Assembly: GCF_964355755.1 (NCBI RefSeq)
Contig: NC_092670.1
Coordinates: 7,591,001 to 7,651,000 of the forward strand
DNA length: 60,000 nt
DNA from: Antedon mediterranea
Lineage: Eukaryota; Echinodermata; Crinoidea; Comatulida; Antedonidae
Reading direction: 5' to 3'
A program made the position numbers and the translations under genes. A model generated the notes under the pieces. It ran no database searches. It saw only the letters and a program-made list of their open reading frames with translations, and was not told the origin of the DNA. This document shows positions 1-41,200 of the stretch, in pieces; the first letter of the stretch is position 1; the number at the start of each line of letters is the position of its first letter.

Positions 1-646
1 AAAGTGTACAAGTATTTCATGGAGAACTTTTGATATAGTATGTGTAACATATTCATTTCACAATATCAACTTTCAAAATGTAGATCCAAGAGGTGGGAAC
101 GAAATCCATGTTCTAGGCATCTTTTGAGCTACTGCTTATGGCCTAAATAACGTGAGAGTGCCTTTTCCGACCATCTAGAGGTGTTATATTTTCAAAGTCG
201 CCTCAACTCGACCCCAACCATGGTTGGGCTGAGTTGGTGTGGACTCTCTATAGTTGCGCCCCTCCCCCCTTTCACTAAATCATGGATCCGCACCTGTTTT
301 TAAAGCTGTGAACAATTTAAAGTGCTTGCATTTCCTCAATAATATCATATTTATTTTTATCAACTTGTAGGTCTACTGTACAAATAATTTTAACTAAAGT
401 CAGGTGACATTTTGAAACCTAGCCATACTTCTCAATCTAGAATCGCTTTATAAATCTTCAGATATTTTATGTATTTGTAAAATAGAAAAAAAAGTTTCAT
501 TTGGTGAAAGATAAAATTTTCTTTTTATCATGAAATTATTTGTAACATTACACTATTATTATCATTACAATTTATACATTAAACTTTGGCATGTTGGTAT
601 CTTAGTATATTTTTAATAATTGATCAATTCATATGTTTTATTGCAG
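1..646. other. 5' flank and 5'-UTR intron of the ABCB gene
   Basis: No coding region is visible here. A good splice acceptor (ttgcag, ending at 646) precedes the exon that carries the start codon at 667, so the transcript probably begins with an untranslated exon upstream, possibly outside the window. Around 204-240 there is an imperfect palindrome centred on ccaaccatggttgg. A similar palindrome lies at about 5823-5850 inside another repeat, so it is probably a repeat end. I see no convincing TATA box or CpG-rich promoter. Confidence 0.5.
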
Positions 647-666
647 ATAAAAATTGAAAAATAAAA

Positions 667-29601
<28,935 letters not shown>

Positions 29602-29694
29602 ATGGAATTGGATGGTTACTTTAATTAATGTGTTTCTGCTGAAAATTTAACTGGTTTTAGTTAAAGACCATGTTGCAGATTATTTTTTACTAAA

Positions 29695-29700
29695 AATAAA
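29695..29700 (+). terminator. Poly(A) signal candidate, ABCB gene
   Basis: AATAAA 94 bases after the TGA at 29599-29601. The same site follows the unit B C-terminal half at 54920-54925. Confidence 0.5.
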
Positions 29701-29943
29701 CCAATTGTTTGTATCAGTTGTCTGTGGTTGGTTGTGTAAAGACATCATTATTATCCATAGAGACACATCCACATCAACCATGGAAACTGTTTTTTTACAA
29801 TTCAAAACAATCAGTTTGGTTTTTAAAACCATTGTTTTTATTACTAGGGCTATTTCTCCCAGACAAAAAAAGCTAGCAAAAACAGTCCTTACACTCCATA
29901 TGAACTTATTTATGACATTAATTTTTACCATTTTTTGGTGATC

Positions 29944-30080
29944 AGTTAGGGGAAAGTTGGCCAACAGACGAGAGGAATGGAGAAACCTGGTACAAAGAGT
30001 AAGCAAGGCAGCCCAGGCGGAGAAATCAGAAGATTACTCGGCGAAGAGGCACTAAATAAATAAATAATAGTTAGGGGAAA
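29944..30080 (+). mobile_element. 5'-truncated LINE insertion with 12-bp target-site duplication
   Basis: The sequence agttaggggaaa occurs at 29944-29955 and 30069-30080. Between them a frame encodes a typical LINE ORF2 C-terminus (ending KSEDYSAKRH, stop), followed by a (TAAA)n tail. It is shared with unit B at 55169-55305, so the insertion predates that duplication. Confidence 0.75.
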
Positions 30081-31796
30081 AATGGCAAAATCAGCACTGA
30101 TCATTAAGGTATTATAGGAATTTTGGAGTTGTCTAAACAATGGAGACTATCTTGCATCTTGGGACCTCTAAAGGTTGGGTATTCATATTATCACATTGAA
30201 CATTCCTATATTATACAAATGATTACAATGACTAAAGAATTTTTCAGCTGAAAAAATAACCACATAAACACCTAGAAAGTAGGAAGCCTTTTGCCATTTT
30301 TCTCGGACTTTCATGATTTTGGATATCTCTTTGCAATATCTAATTTTTATGAGAAGGTTTAGCTCTATTTAAACTCATTCCTGAGATTATTATTTAAACT
30401 TTTTCCGTCAATTTAATTATCATTCCAATACCTTAATCCTTACGCAGAATAACTTTGATAGATTATAGATGGTGTGTTAAATTAGGTGGTGTTTCTAAGA
30501 GTTAGCAGTAGAATAATATTGCAAATATACATATTTTATTTTAAAATAAAGTTATTAATATTTTATAAAATTGTATATATATGATATATATTTATAATAT
30601 AAACTAACCGAAGGTTTGTACATTTTTATCGTATTTTTATATATAGTTTTTATTAATTTGGGTTTTAATTAACTGAAAAACTTAAGTTTTATTTATAAAA
30701 TCATACCAGTTATTTTTATCTTTAGAAAGTATGAACATTATAGCACAACTTACTAAAGTTATTTTCAAAACTTAAGCAAAACTGTGGACTTAAAAGAAGC
30801 TTTAAGATGATTTTTTAAATAAATCTAATTCAATGTGAATACATGTTATTGAATTTCATTTGTTCATAGCAAAAATGTATAACTTACATCGCCAAAGCAT
30901 AAAGAAAGGAACTGCTGACATGGAAAAGTCCGGTTACGTTTACGTTCGTGCTACCATAAAAATAATTTATTTATACTTTGCAATAGGCCTAGCTGCAATA
31001 CAGCAGATTTATCCTCTTTTTACTTTCACGATTGCTGCTTTTTGACTTGTGACATAGGAAATAGTAATGTGACATTACCATTTCCTATGGACATAATTTA
31101 TTTTAAAAGAAGATTGATTAGAAGTTCTAATTATCAAAATACTCAATCGTAACCATTTGAATGAAACTCATCTGCATTATATTATCAACATTAACTTTAT
31201 TCAAACAATTACAAAAATGTAATGCATATAAACGTGTGCAAAAACTATATTGTTTACATTGATTGACACCACGAAATTTAACGACTTTAAATGCGTCAAC
31301 TTTGTGTTTCATCCATGTTTCACTAAGAAAAAAACAATTTATATTTTCTTTAAATCATAACGTCTTTCCTCATGCCTTTTATTATAAATCCATTTCAAAC
31401 CTTTCAAATATATTAATATTTATATTTTTTATTTCTTTATTTTTTTTTTACAAATTGTGACCCTTTATGTATATCAGAATAAATAATAAATATAGGCGAA
31501 AGCTACATTCGGCAGGGGGTGCCGTTCAATTCCTTTTATGATTTTTTCTTGTAGCTTCACGTAACGTATGCATGTCTCCTGTTGCAATCAATTGAGCAAT
31601 AATAATTGTCTTGCCCATAAACTCACTTTAAAGTTACATTTTCAGAATGTTCATCTTAACAATAGACCCCACCTATTAATTTAAACAGTATAGGGGTTTT
31701 TTGTGTGTTTTTTTTTCCAAAAATGATTTTCGATTCCTTCCACTGACAACCTAATTGAATTGTTACTTACATTTGTTTTTTGTTCTTTTTTCAAAG

Positions 31797-34206
31797 ATTT
31801 TGAATAAGTTTAACCTTGAAGTAAATGTAGGGCAAACCGTAGCATTGGTTGGTTGCAGTGGGTGTGGTAAAAGTACAACAGTACAGATGATTCAAAGGTT
31901 TTATGACCCAAGCCAAGGTATGGTAAGTGGACCTATTGATAACTACTATAACAAGGCACTTAAGCCCGTTTTACACTAGGTAAATAGAAAACGTTAGTTT
32001 ATGCATATGTATATGCAAAATTCTGTCATATTTTATTCCGCGACAAATTCTAGTTCCTTGAGTATCGCTTTAGCGAAATTAGTATTTTCTATAGCATTTT
32101 TTTTTTACTTTTTGTGCAGCCAAAAAATTTCCCATCCAATCAGACCTGATGAAATGAGTTGTCATATGAATCAAAAGGCTCAGCGATATGTATAATAATA
32201 TATATATAATATTGCAGCTATTTGCTTGTAGTGGAAAGGGTAGCATGATCTTTTATAGCTCGGCAGTGAAAGTAAAAAATGTATATAGCTTGATCTTTTT
32301 TGGAGACAGTACATCTTTAACACAGTAAAATATGTATTTTTTATTTATTAATTTTTGCAGGTAAAGTTAGATGGTACCGACATTCGAGAGTTGAATGTTA
32401 AATGGTTGCGAGAGAGAATTGGAGTAGTTAGTCAAGAACCTGTGCTTTTTGCTACTTCAATTGCAGAGAACATTCGTTATGGGCGTCTTGACGTTACTGC
32501 GGATGAGATTGAAATTGCTGCAATAGAGGCTAACGCACATGAGTTTATATGCTCTCTACCAGATGTAAGGTTTGGTTTAGGGTTTTATTATGGTAAAAAA
32601 AAACATTTTTACAAAACCTAAAATTAAATGTAAAATGCCTTTTTACCATTTAGTATTGCATTGCTGTTAAACACTGCTCCACATAAATCAGCAGTTTAAA
32701 AATGGTTTTTCAATTTTATGTAAATATATATTTGGGGCAACTTTTTTCTTATTCTCATAGATTGCCTTATTTTTATCATTTCAAATTAATTAATTAAATT
32801 TCAGTATATCACCGGGCGGTTTAGAATTAATGTTCTATGCCTGATGTGTTTATTGCGTTTTTTCAAACACACATTCTTTATTTTCCCATAAAAGAAATAC
32901 ATATAAAAGAGATTACATTTGTATGAAATTAAGGATCTACATCTATTGGCAAAAAAAAATATTGTTTAAAAAATACACTTTTTTTCTGCCAGTAAAAAAA
33001 AATGCCATAAATATACTATATTCACACTTTTTTGCCTGAATTTTTAGGGTTACAATACATTAGTGGGAGAAAGAGGAGCTTAATTGTCAGGTGGTCAAAA
33101 ACAGCGAATAGCAATAGCTCGTGCCTTAGTCCGCAACCCTAAAATCAGCTCTTGATACGGAAAGTGAAAGTATTGTACAAGCAGCTTTTGATAAGGTTAG
33201 TATATTAAGTAACTAGCTACCCAGGGCGGGTATCAACATTAGTTTAAAGCCTTCTCAGTACACAACACCTGACCCTGACGCCAGTACAGGTATCTCCCTA
33301 TACTCACCAACTTCTACCCTTTTCAATAACATCCCATACTTTTTTTTAAAACAAATTCTTCCCAGGGCAGATTTCAATTCAAGAGAGGCCTGGTTTAAGT
33401 ACGTTGTAAACTGTGTAAATGAACAGCTGTCATATATATTATATTGTTATTATATTGGCTTATAATTAAAATATCTAATTTTGATGCTGCAGCCCCCCCC
33501 CCCCCCCCCTTCTTTCTTCTCTCACCATCCCATCCACAATCAACAAACCTTACTCCCCTGGACAGTTAAAATGTAGTAACTTTTCCTAGTACAATTCCAA
33601 TCATTACGCCGGTATTTCCGCCCCTCCTCCCCCCAGATACTGGATGATGTGTTTAAGACAGTAAAAATTATGTTAGCCACCAAATGTAGTACAGTTTCAG
33701 TCATGGTGATAGGCCTACATCCCCACCCCAAACTCCCATCCCCTTCCCAGAGATAATTAAAATACTTTAACATTTTCCTGCCACAATCCGGGTCAATTTG
33801 ATAGTCTACTACCCCTAGCCTAAGCAAAATCCCCACTATCCCTCAACCCCAACTCCCACACCCTATTTCGGTTTATTGGTTTCTGACTCCTGAAGGGTTC
33901 TACTATATTTTTAGGCTTTGTTTTTATAGCGTTTGTAAGAAAAAGAGATTATAATGAATATGGAATTTATGTGTATGGTATTCAACCTGTAGGTACAAGC
34001 AGGGAGGACAACCATAGTAATAGCTCATCGTCTGTCCACCATACAGAAGGCAGATCTCATTTGTTCACTGAACGATGGCAATATTGTTGAGATGGGCTCC
34101 CATGAAGAATTGATGGCCATAGAGTCTGGTATATATAGAACATTGGTTGCTTTAACTATGAGAAAATCAGATGGAAAAGAAACAGAACAAGAATCATCAG
34201 AAGAAG
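31797..34206 (+). pseudogene. Broken NBD1 of unit B (ABCB partial duplicate)
   Basis: Exons 31797-31922, 32361-32564, 33048-33195 and 33993-34206 match exons 13-16 of the full gene. Walker A (GCSGCGKST) and the Q-loop exon are intact, and the Q-loop exon differs from its parent by about seven silent changes and no replacement. The third exon has CAA to TAA at 33081-33083, just before the signature motif, and a 23-bp deletion that removes Walker B and shifts frame. No TMD1 exons and no exon-12 counterpart lie upstream. It cannot make a working NBD, though the last exon with the H-loop (33993-34206) is open and keeps its phase-1 donor. Confidence 0.9.
33493..33512 (+). repeat. Poly-C run in intron 15 of unit B
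   Basis: A run of C interrupts 'gctgcag...ttctttctt'. The unit C copy at 58738-58748 is shorter, consistent with slippage. Another homopolymer (G) run is at 8722-8734 in intron 11. Confidence 0.8.
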
Positions 34207-34717
34207 GTAAGTGCAAAATTATCGTCTATAGAGATTGAACTACGCCCTCATCATGCCCGCAAAAAAATCCCAGCTCATAAAGCATTCCATTATCGAGCAT
34301 CAGATCTGCCAATTGGAAGCTGTTATCCATTGTTTTTCCAAGGTTGTTTCTATTTATTTTCTGTACCTATTTCAAAAATCATGTGTTGAAAACATGTCAT
34401 GTCACTACCCTTTCAATTTATATTTATTTGAGTGCGACAATCTCAAGTAAGTAAAAGCAGTGGCCTAATGCCCATGAGCGCTCACTGGCTAAACCCGGAG
34501 CTTGAGGGGCCCCGGAGCTTTATTATTGCGAATATAGTAAAGCAAACAAATAACAGTAAATAGCATTCAATTTAGGAAGGCTAGACATTAAAAACAAAAA
34601 CAAAGTTCATCTCCGATACTGTAGATCACATACTCCAGGTATACACTACTTGCAATCAAGTTTTTTTATGATAATAAATATCATTTATAATAAAAAAAAC
34701 TGTATTGTCACTTATTT

Positions 34718-34723
34718 TTTATT
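34718..34723 (-). terminator. Poly(A) signal candidate for nested gene B
   Basis: AATAAA on the minus strand. Between it and the stop at 35247 there may be a 3'-UTR intron: donor gtaatt just after the stop, and acceptor tgtattttcag before about 35053. Confidence 0.3.
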
Positions 34724-35246
34724 GTATAAGTCTAAACTTATTTGAATGCCTTTGTTTGAACCGTAAAAACGGGCATTAAAATATGTCAAAAAATCATGAA
34801 AGAGCATAAAAAAAACAGAGAGATTGGGGGCCTCTCGTGTCCCCTGGCCGAGCATTACGACACTGATACAAGATACAAGTCTACAATTTAGTCCAGCACA
34901 AAACCGCTTCGAGAGAACACTCAAAGTACATATTTCTTTTTAATTCTAATTCTAATACAAATATTTGATTTCAAACACGACAACATCAATCAAATGTTTC
35001 TTGGTCTTTTCAAACCACCAATCCAGTTTTGTCTTTTTGTGATGTGAATTCTGAAAATACAAGACAGTATGAATGAAGTATAAAAATATACTTTTATAAT
35101 AGACTTAAATCATAGCAGGTAAGACTAGTATCTACAGTACATCTTAAAAAAGATATCATGTATGCTTCATCTATATGCAGGCACTGTTTTGCCTTAGGAG
35201 GAGGCATGTTAACTCTGTCTAACCTAATGCCTTGTAATTACCATGC

Positions 35247-38200
35247 CTAAGATGAAGATTTTAATAGTAGTAGTTGGTAAATTACAACTTGTAATATCTC
35301 GTGAAGTATCAATATTGAAGTCTGGCCTTGTTGGGTGGAGGCAAGAACTATGAGCATCATCATATTGGTCATCACTTTAGAACATATAAATAGAACCGTT
35401 TTCAGCAACATCCTTTCAACAATTCCATCTTCATTTGGCTGATCTATTATCACCTGTGTAAAAAATATAAAGGTATAAAATTTAATTTTCCACAAAGTGT
35501 ATCCAACTAAATGTAGTTTTTAGAACATAATAGGTGCACTATATGGAGACAGACATTGTATCTTTGATCTATTATGCTGTTGCATTCAATTATCTATCGT
35601 TTGACTAACATCTTCATTTTTTAATTGTTAATGAATGAAGTCCAGTTGCAATCGGTAGATAACTCTCCAGATTCTAAAAAGTTAAAAATGTAAGATATAC
35701 TGTATCCCAAGCTCGCCTAAAGTATGAAGAAACATGTATCCTCATGCAATCTTTCCATTGTAGTCCTATTTTTTAATAGAATTTAAAATTTTAATTTAAA
35801 CTTTGCAAAGAAATTTGGCCTACCCATGCATGTCTCTCCTGCAAACTGTAGACACCTTTTTTCAAGAGATTTAATATCAACTGTTGAAGTAGATGATCAA
35901 CTATTTCAGATATATATTTTGGGAATGGAAAAAAAGTGTATATGATAATATTTGAGATACAGCTAGCAACGACGTCCAGCAACGGTTGTACTAAGATTCT
36001 GAAAAGAAAGAAAATTAATGATTTGAAACTACCTAGAGTAATGGTACCTGGTGAATCTAGCATTGAGATTTTGTTTGGTGTTTGGTGTTTTTTGTATTAC
36101 AGTAGCTTCATGACCTTTGGCTTGAAGCTGCAAAGTATCAAGGGAGTTTTTTTGATGTGTTATTCCCATTGTTATATTTTTATTCTTCACATATTAAAAC
36201 CACAATCATTGTGCACATGATAAAGGGACCATAGTATAAAAAAAGCATGTTTACCTTCGAGGCGCAACTGTTTGCTCATTTGGGAATGGAAAAAAGGTGT
36301 ATATGATAATATTTGGAATACAGCTAGCAAAGACATCCAATAAAAGTTTTACTATGATTCTGAAAAGAAAGAAAATTAATAATTTGAAACTACCTACAGA
36401 AATGGTACCTGGTGAATCTAGCATTATAGATTTTTTTTGGTGTTTGGTGTTTTTTGTATTGCAGTAGCTTCATGACCTTTGGCTTGAAGCTGCAAAGTAT
36501 CAAGGGAGTTTTTTTGATGTGTTATTCCCATTGTTATATTTTTATTCTTCACATATTAAAACCACAATCATTGTGCACATGATAAAGGGACCATAGTATA
36601 AAAAAGCATGTTTACCTTCGAGGCGCAACTGTTTGCTCATTTGGGAATGGAAAAAAGGTGTATATGATAATATTTGGAATACAGCTAGCAAAGACATCCA
36701 ATAAAAGTTTTACTATGATTCTGAAAAGAAAGAAAATTAATAATTTGAAACTACCTACAGAAATGGTACCTGGTGAATCTAGCATTATAGATTTTTGTTG
36801 GTGTTTGGTGTTTTTTGTATTACAGTATAGCTTCATGACCTTTGGCTTGAAGCTCCAAAGTATCAAGGGAGTTTTTTTGATGTGTTATTCCCATTGTTAT
36901 ATTTTTATTCTTCACATATTAAAACCACAATCATTGTGCACATGAAAAAGGACCATAGTATAAAAAAGCATGTTTACCTTAACCTGTGAGGAGCAACCCT
37001 TTGCTCATTTGGTTGATCATGAATCGCCTGTGTGTGGAGATTTACAAATGTTAATCACAGAAGCCATCACATAGGCTACTATCTAGCATACGAGTGAGAC
37101 AAAATTGTAGGCAAAGATTTTTTGGTTTTAATAAATGTACTGTATATGTTGTCCTGATCACATACAACGAATCAACCCTCCGTCATCCACTACCTTCATA
37201 TGCAAATGAGCATAAATATGCAAATTAGCTATAAATGTTTGGGAAATTTAGCTTCTATATAATTGTATACCCTTTATATTGTTTTTATGAACCACGAACA
37301 ATATTAACAGATCACTAATGACCTTGTGTATATTATTTCATTTGAAAATGACATCAATGACTGACTGAAATGTATAATATGAGTAAGTAAGAGATACAGA
37401 CTCAGTGTAGTGACAATAATTCGCTGTTGGATTGCAATAAAATAAATAAACATAGTACAGTATACTATGCATACTGTAAAACCTCGAAAAGAAGCCCATC
37501 TCGAGAAGTTTCCAAGAGTAGTATGCGCTTCTTTTCGAGATATCAAAGAAACAAGGTGATTTGATCCCAGATAAACTTGTGATGCAGATATAATGAATGA
37601 TCGATCATACATTTATTTTACAGTTTAAAATGGTATTTTGATCACAAATATGTAAAATTGGCAGTTAATAATAATTTACAGCATTTTTTTTTTCGAAAAG
37701 AAGCCCCCTTTTTTTGGTTTGCAAAAGTAATCTCGAAAAGAGGCCCATCTTGAAAAGAAGCCACCCAAGAATACTAAAAAAGGAAGCCTATGGGAGAGGT
37801 CAACAACAAGATCAAGAAGGCCACAAAAAACACCAAGGATGAGTGGATCGAACAACAATGTAGTGATATGGAGGAGAATATCCAGAATAACAACACAAAG
37901 ACAAAAAGTCAAGGATTTCACAGCGACCAAACAAGTGCGGGTCAACACCATACAAGACAAAATGGGAAATGTCTCACAGAGGAACATGAAATCATGAAAT
38001 GCTGGACTGAGTACTGCTCTTAGCTGTACAACCATAACACCAGAAAAGATCCTGAGGTACTGAATTGTCGTCCTACAGAGGAGGACAACTATCTTTTTCT
38101 TTGAGAAGAAGTGGAGGCAGCAATTAAATATCTCAAGAAAGGAAAGTCAGCTGAGCTCAACTACATTTCAGGGGAATTCATCCAAGCTGGAGGCGATCGA

Positions 38201-41200
38201 TGTACTCACAAAGATCTGCAACAAGATCTGGCAGACAGGAGAATTGCCAACCAAGAAAGGCAACCTGCAAATGTGCCAGAACTACTGCACAATCAGCCTT
38301 ATCAGCCATCCCAGCAAGATTATGCTGAAAATATTGCTAAACAGGTTGAAAATCATTGCCGAAGAGCAGGCAGGATTCAGACCAGGTAGAAGCACCACTG
38401 AACAGATCTTTAATCTGAGAATCGTGTGTGAGAAACATCTACAATAGACAGGTTCCATGATTTCTCAAAAAACGGCCTAGAAAACGAATCAAGAAGCATT
38501 TTTGGGTAGAAGCTGGGATCCACTTGATTTAGGATATTTCGACCTCGCTGATTACGAATATGGCGGATCCCAAGCGAAATTCGGCCATCATAAGCCCTTA
38601 ATTTGCATAATTAAAAATGGCGGCCATTTTTTATAATTACCCTATATCTTGAGAACCACTAGTCACAGATAATTAATTTTGGTCTCAAATTGTTTTAAAT
38701 ATATGTTTTTATATTCACTTTAATGACACATTTTCTCAAAAAATGGATGCAAGTCTTATTTCTGACATTTTGACCTTTGACCTTGATTTATCGTGTCTCA
38801 GTAACCAATAATCGAAGAGACACGAAATAGGGTTCAAATTGTTCAGAAACTATACATTCATATTTATTATAATGAAATGTTTTTACAAAAACTGGCCGAT
38901 TCTATAACTATTGACCTTTGAACTATTAGTCAAATATAATAATATAATAATAATATATTAGTAAAAGGTTCATCTGGATCAGTGTATAGTATATTAAATA
39001 TACTATAATATAACTTTGAAAATTGTGGTCTTATGATTTTTTTTTCTTTTTAATTTGTTTAAAACATGTGTGTTTCTATCCAGTCTAATGGCACATTTTG
39101 TACAAGAATGGCCGATAGTATGGTTATTGACCTTGAAACTACAGCATAGGCCTACTGTATACTAAATATAATATAATTGCATAACTATGAAATTATTTAT
39201 ACACAATAATAATTAGTAAAATTATAAAATTCACTGATGTATTATGATTTATATAGATTAAAAAAAAAAAAATTGAACACGCAGGTTACATTTGTTGAAA
39301 TTTGAAATTTGAAATTACCTGCCATCAATATGATGGAGTATGATTATAGATTTTTTTAAATGTGAACATGTCAGCTACATTTGGAAATTACCTGCCATCA
39401 ATATGATGGATTATGATTATAGATTTAAAAAAGAATTTGAACACGTAAGCTACATTTGAAAATTATCTGCCATCAATATGATGGATTATGATTATAGATT
39501 TAAAAAGAATTGTAACACGTCAGCTACATTTGGAAATTTGGAAATTACCTGCCATCAATATGATGGATTATGATTGTATAGATTTAAAAGAAAATGTGAA
39601 CACGTAAGCTACATTTGAAAATTACCTGCCACCAATATGATGGATTATGATTATAGATTTAAAACAAATTTGAACACGTCAGCTACATTTGGAAATTTTG
39701 AAATTACCTGCCATCAATATGATGGATTATGATTGTATAGGTTTGAAAGAAAATGTGAACACGTAAGCTAAATTTGGAATGAACATGTTAAGGGCATCAG
39801 TTTTGATCATTCATGCAAAGGTTTCCGTCATCTTTAGCGTTGTTACAGCGGCATATAAAGCTGTACATGGTAGTTTTGACTTCTTGCACCTACATCTATT
39901 GGTTATGCATCGTGTCTTGCGTCCACAATAAATCATCTCTAACGAAGGAGTAGGAATAGCTTCATTTTTCAGAAGCACTGGTTGAAGTTTACCATTAGAT
40001 AGCTCCCAACCAAGATCTGTTGGTGATGGCAAATTCTGGATTGGCGATACAGCTTTTTTCCATACGAGTGCTTGGGTGAGAGAATGGGTGCAAAGAAGAA
40101 CAATTTTTAAATATATTCTTTATCCATTTAGTAACGAAATATTAATTGTTTTCATGTTTTACAAATAATATACCACTATACACAGTAAAACATTGCGATT
40201 TAATACTTTGTTGAAACTATCACCGTCGATTGAAATAGTATAGTACAGGTACATGTAACGATACATCACTACGACGTGTATATGTTTATATAATTTAAAA
40301 CAATTTGTGAAAACCACCTCTATTCGGGCAAAATCATAAATTCGATTTAATGGTCAATAAATATTAAAGTATCTAACTCAACTTAATTAGTAGGCATAAT
40401 GGTTTTCAATTGTTTCTTAGAGCCAATTCATACTTAAGTTGGTTCCTACCCTACCCTCCAAAGTTGTTCTGCGTTTAGTTAGGGCATGTGATGTAAAAAC
40501 ATAGATAAACTCACATTATTTTTGCCCGTTGAGTAAATGTATAGTTTTTCTTTACAACAAACAAACTTGACGGGTTGTTTGTTGGTATATATTTACTCCA
40601 TTGTGTTGGTTCAGAGAATGTTTTTCTTACGCACCTGCCTTTCTTGTATTTTGACTCCAAATTTGTTGACTAACTTTATCCTGAATACCACACTTTAAAA
40701 TTAGGATTTATAAGTACTTTCAGAAGGAGAAACACATAAAAACAAATAAATAAATCATTTAAATTGATGATTTTTAACAGACATGTTTCTTTGTATACTC
40801 ATAGAGATAACTCCTCGAGCTCCCCCCATGCTCAATGTTTTTGTTTCTATGAAGCGCCAAAAGAGCAACATATAGTACAAGTATAAAAACAGAAAGAAAA
40901 CGAAACCAAAAAACTTATTATCATGATTTTTAAATTAAAATTTATTTGCCAGTATTTCTTTCTTCGTACTTGCATGATATACTATTATTATTACAATTTT
41001 AATTTTACATTGTTCCATCCACACTGTAGATGGACTCCACAGAGTTTTCAGCCCTCTATATAATTTTTGCTCTTTTGACGTTCCATAGAAACAAAAACAT
41101 TGAACAGAGGGGTAGACCTACTGTACTCTGTAGGCTAGTCGCAAATCGAAATTCGCAAACAGTTTGTGTGCGAGAAAAACGTCTGTAAAATCATCAATTT

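Larger units (their letters stand above)
29602..31610. other. 3' UTR and 3' flank of the ABCB gene, joining to unit B
   Basis: An AATAAA at 29695-29700 lies about 95 bases after the stop, with further hexamers near 30055 and 30545. A 5'-truncated LINE end is at 29956-30068. A 61-codon open frame at 30860-31045 is kept in unit B, but the whole region is nearly identical there, so that is no evidence of selection. Sequence leading to 31610 has no match upstream of exon 13 in unit A, so 31609-31612 is a duplication junction. Confidence 0.6.

Noticed and set aside
30860-31045. 61-codon open frame in the 3' flank, identical at 56085-56270
   Set aside because: The whole flank is nearly identical in the two units, so conservation of the frame carries no information. 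No splice or start support.
33540-33836. 98-codon minus-strand frame in intron 15 of unit B
   Set aside because: No splice sites, family match or start support; the unit C counterpart (58845-59087) is altered in length.
37787-38447. Host gene with reverse-transcriptase-like domain
   Set aside because: Multiple frameshifts and typical LINE ORF2 motifs; no intact frame or splice structure.
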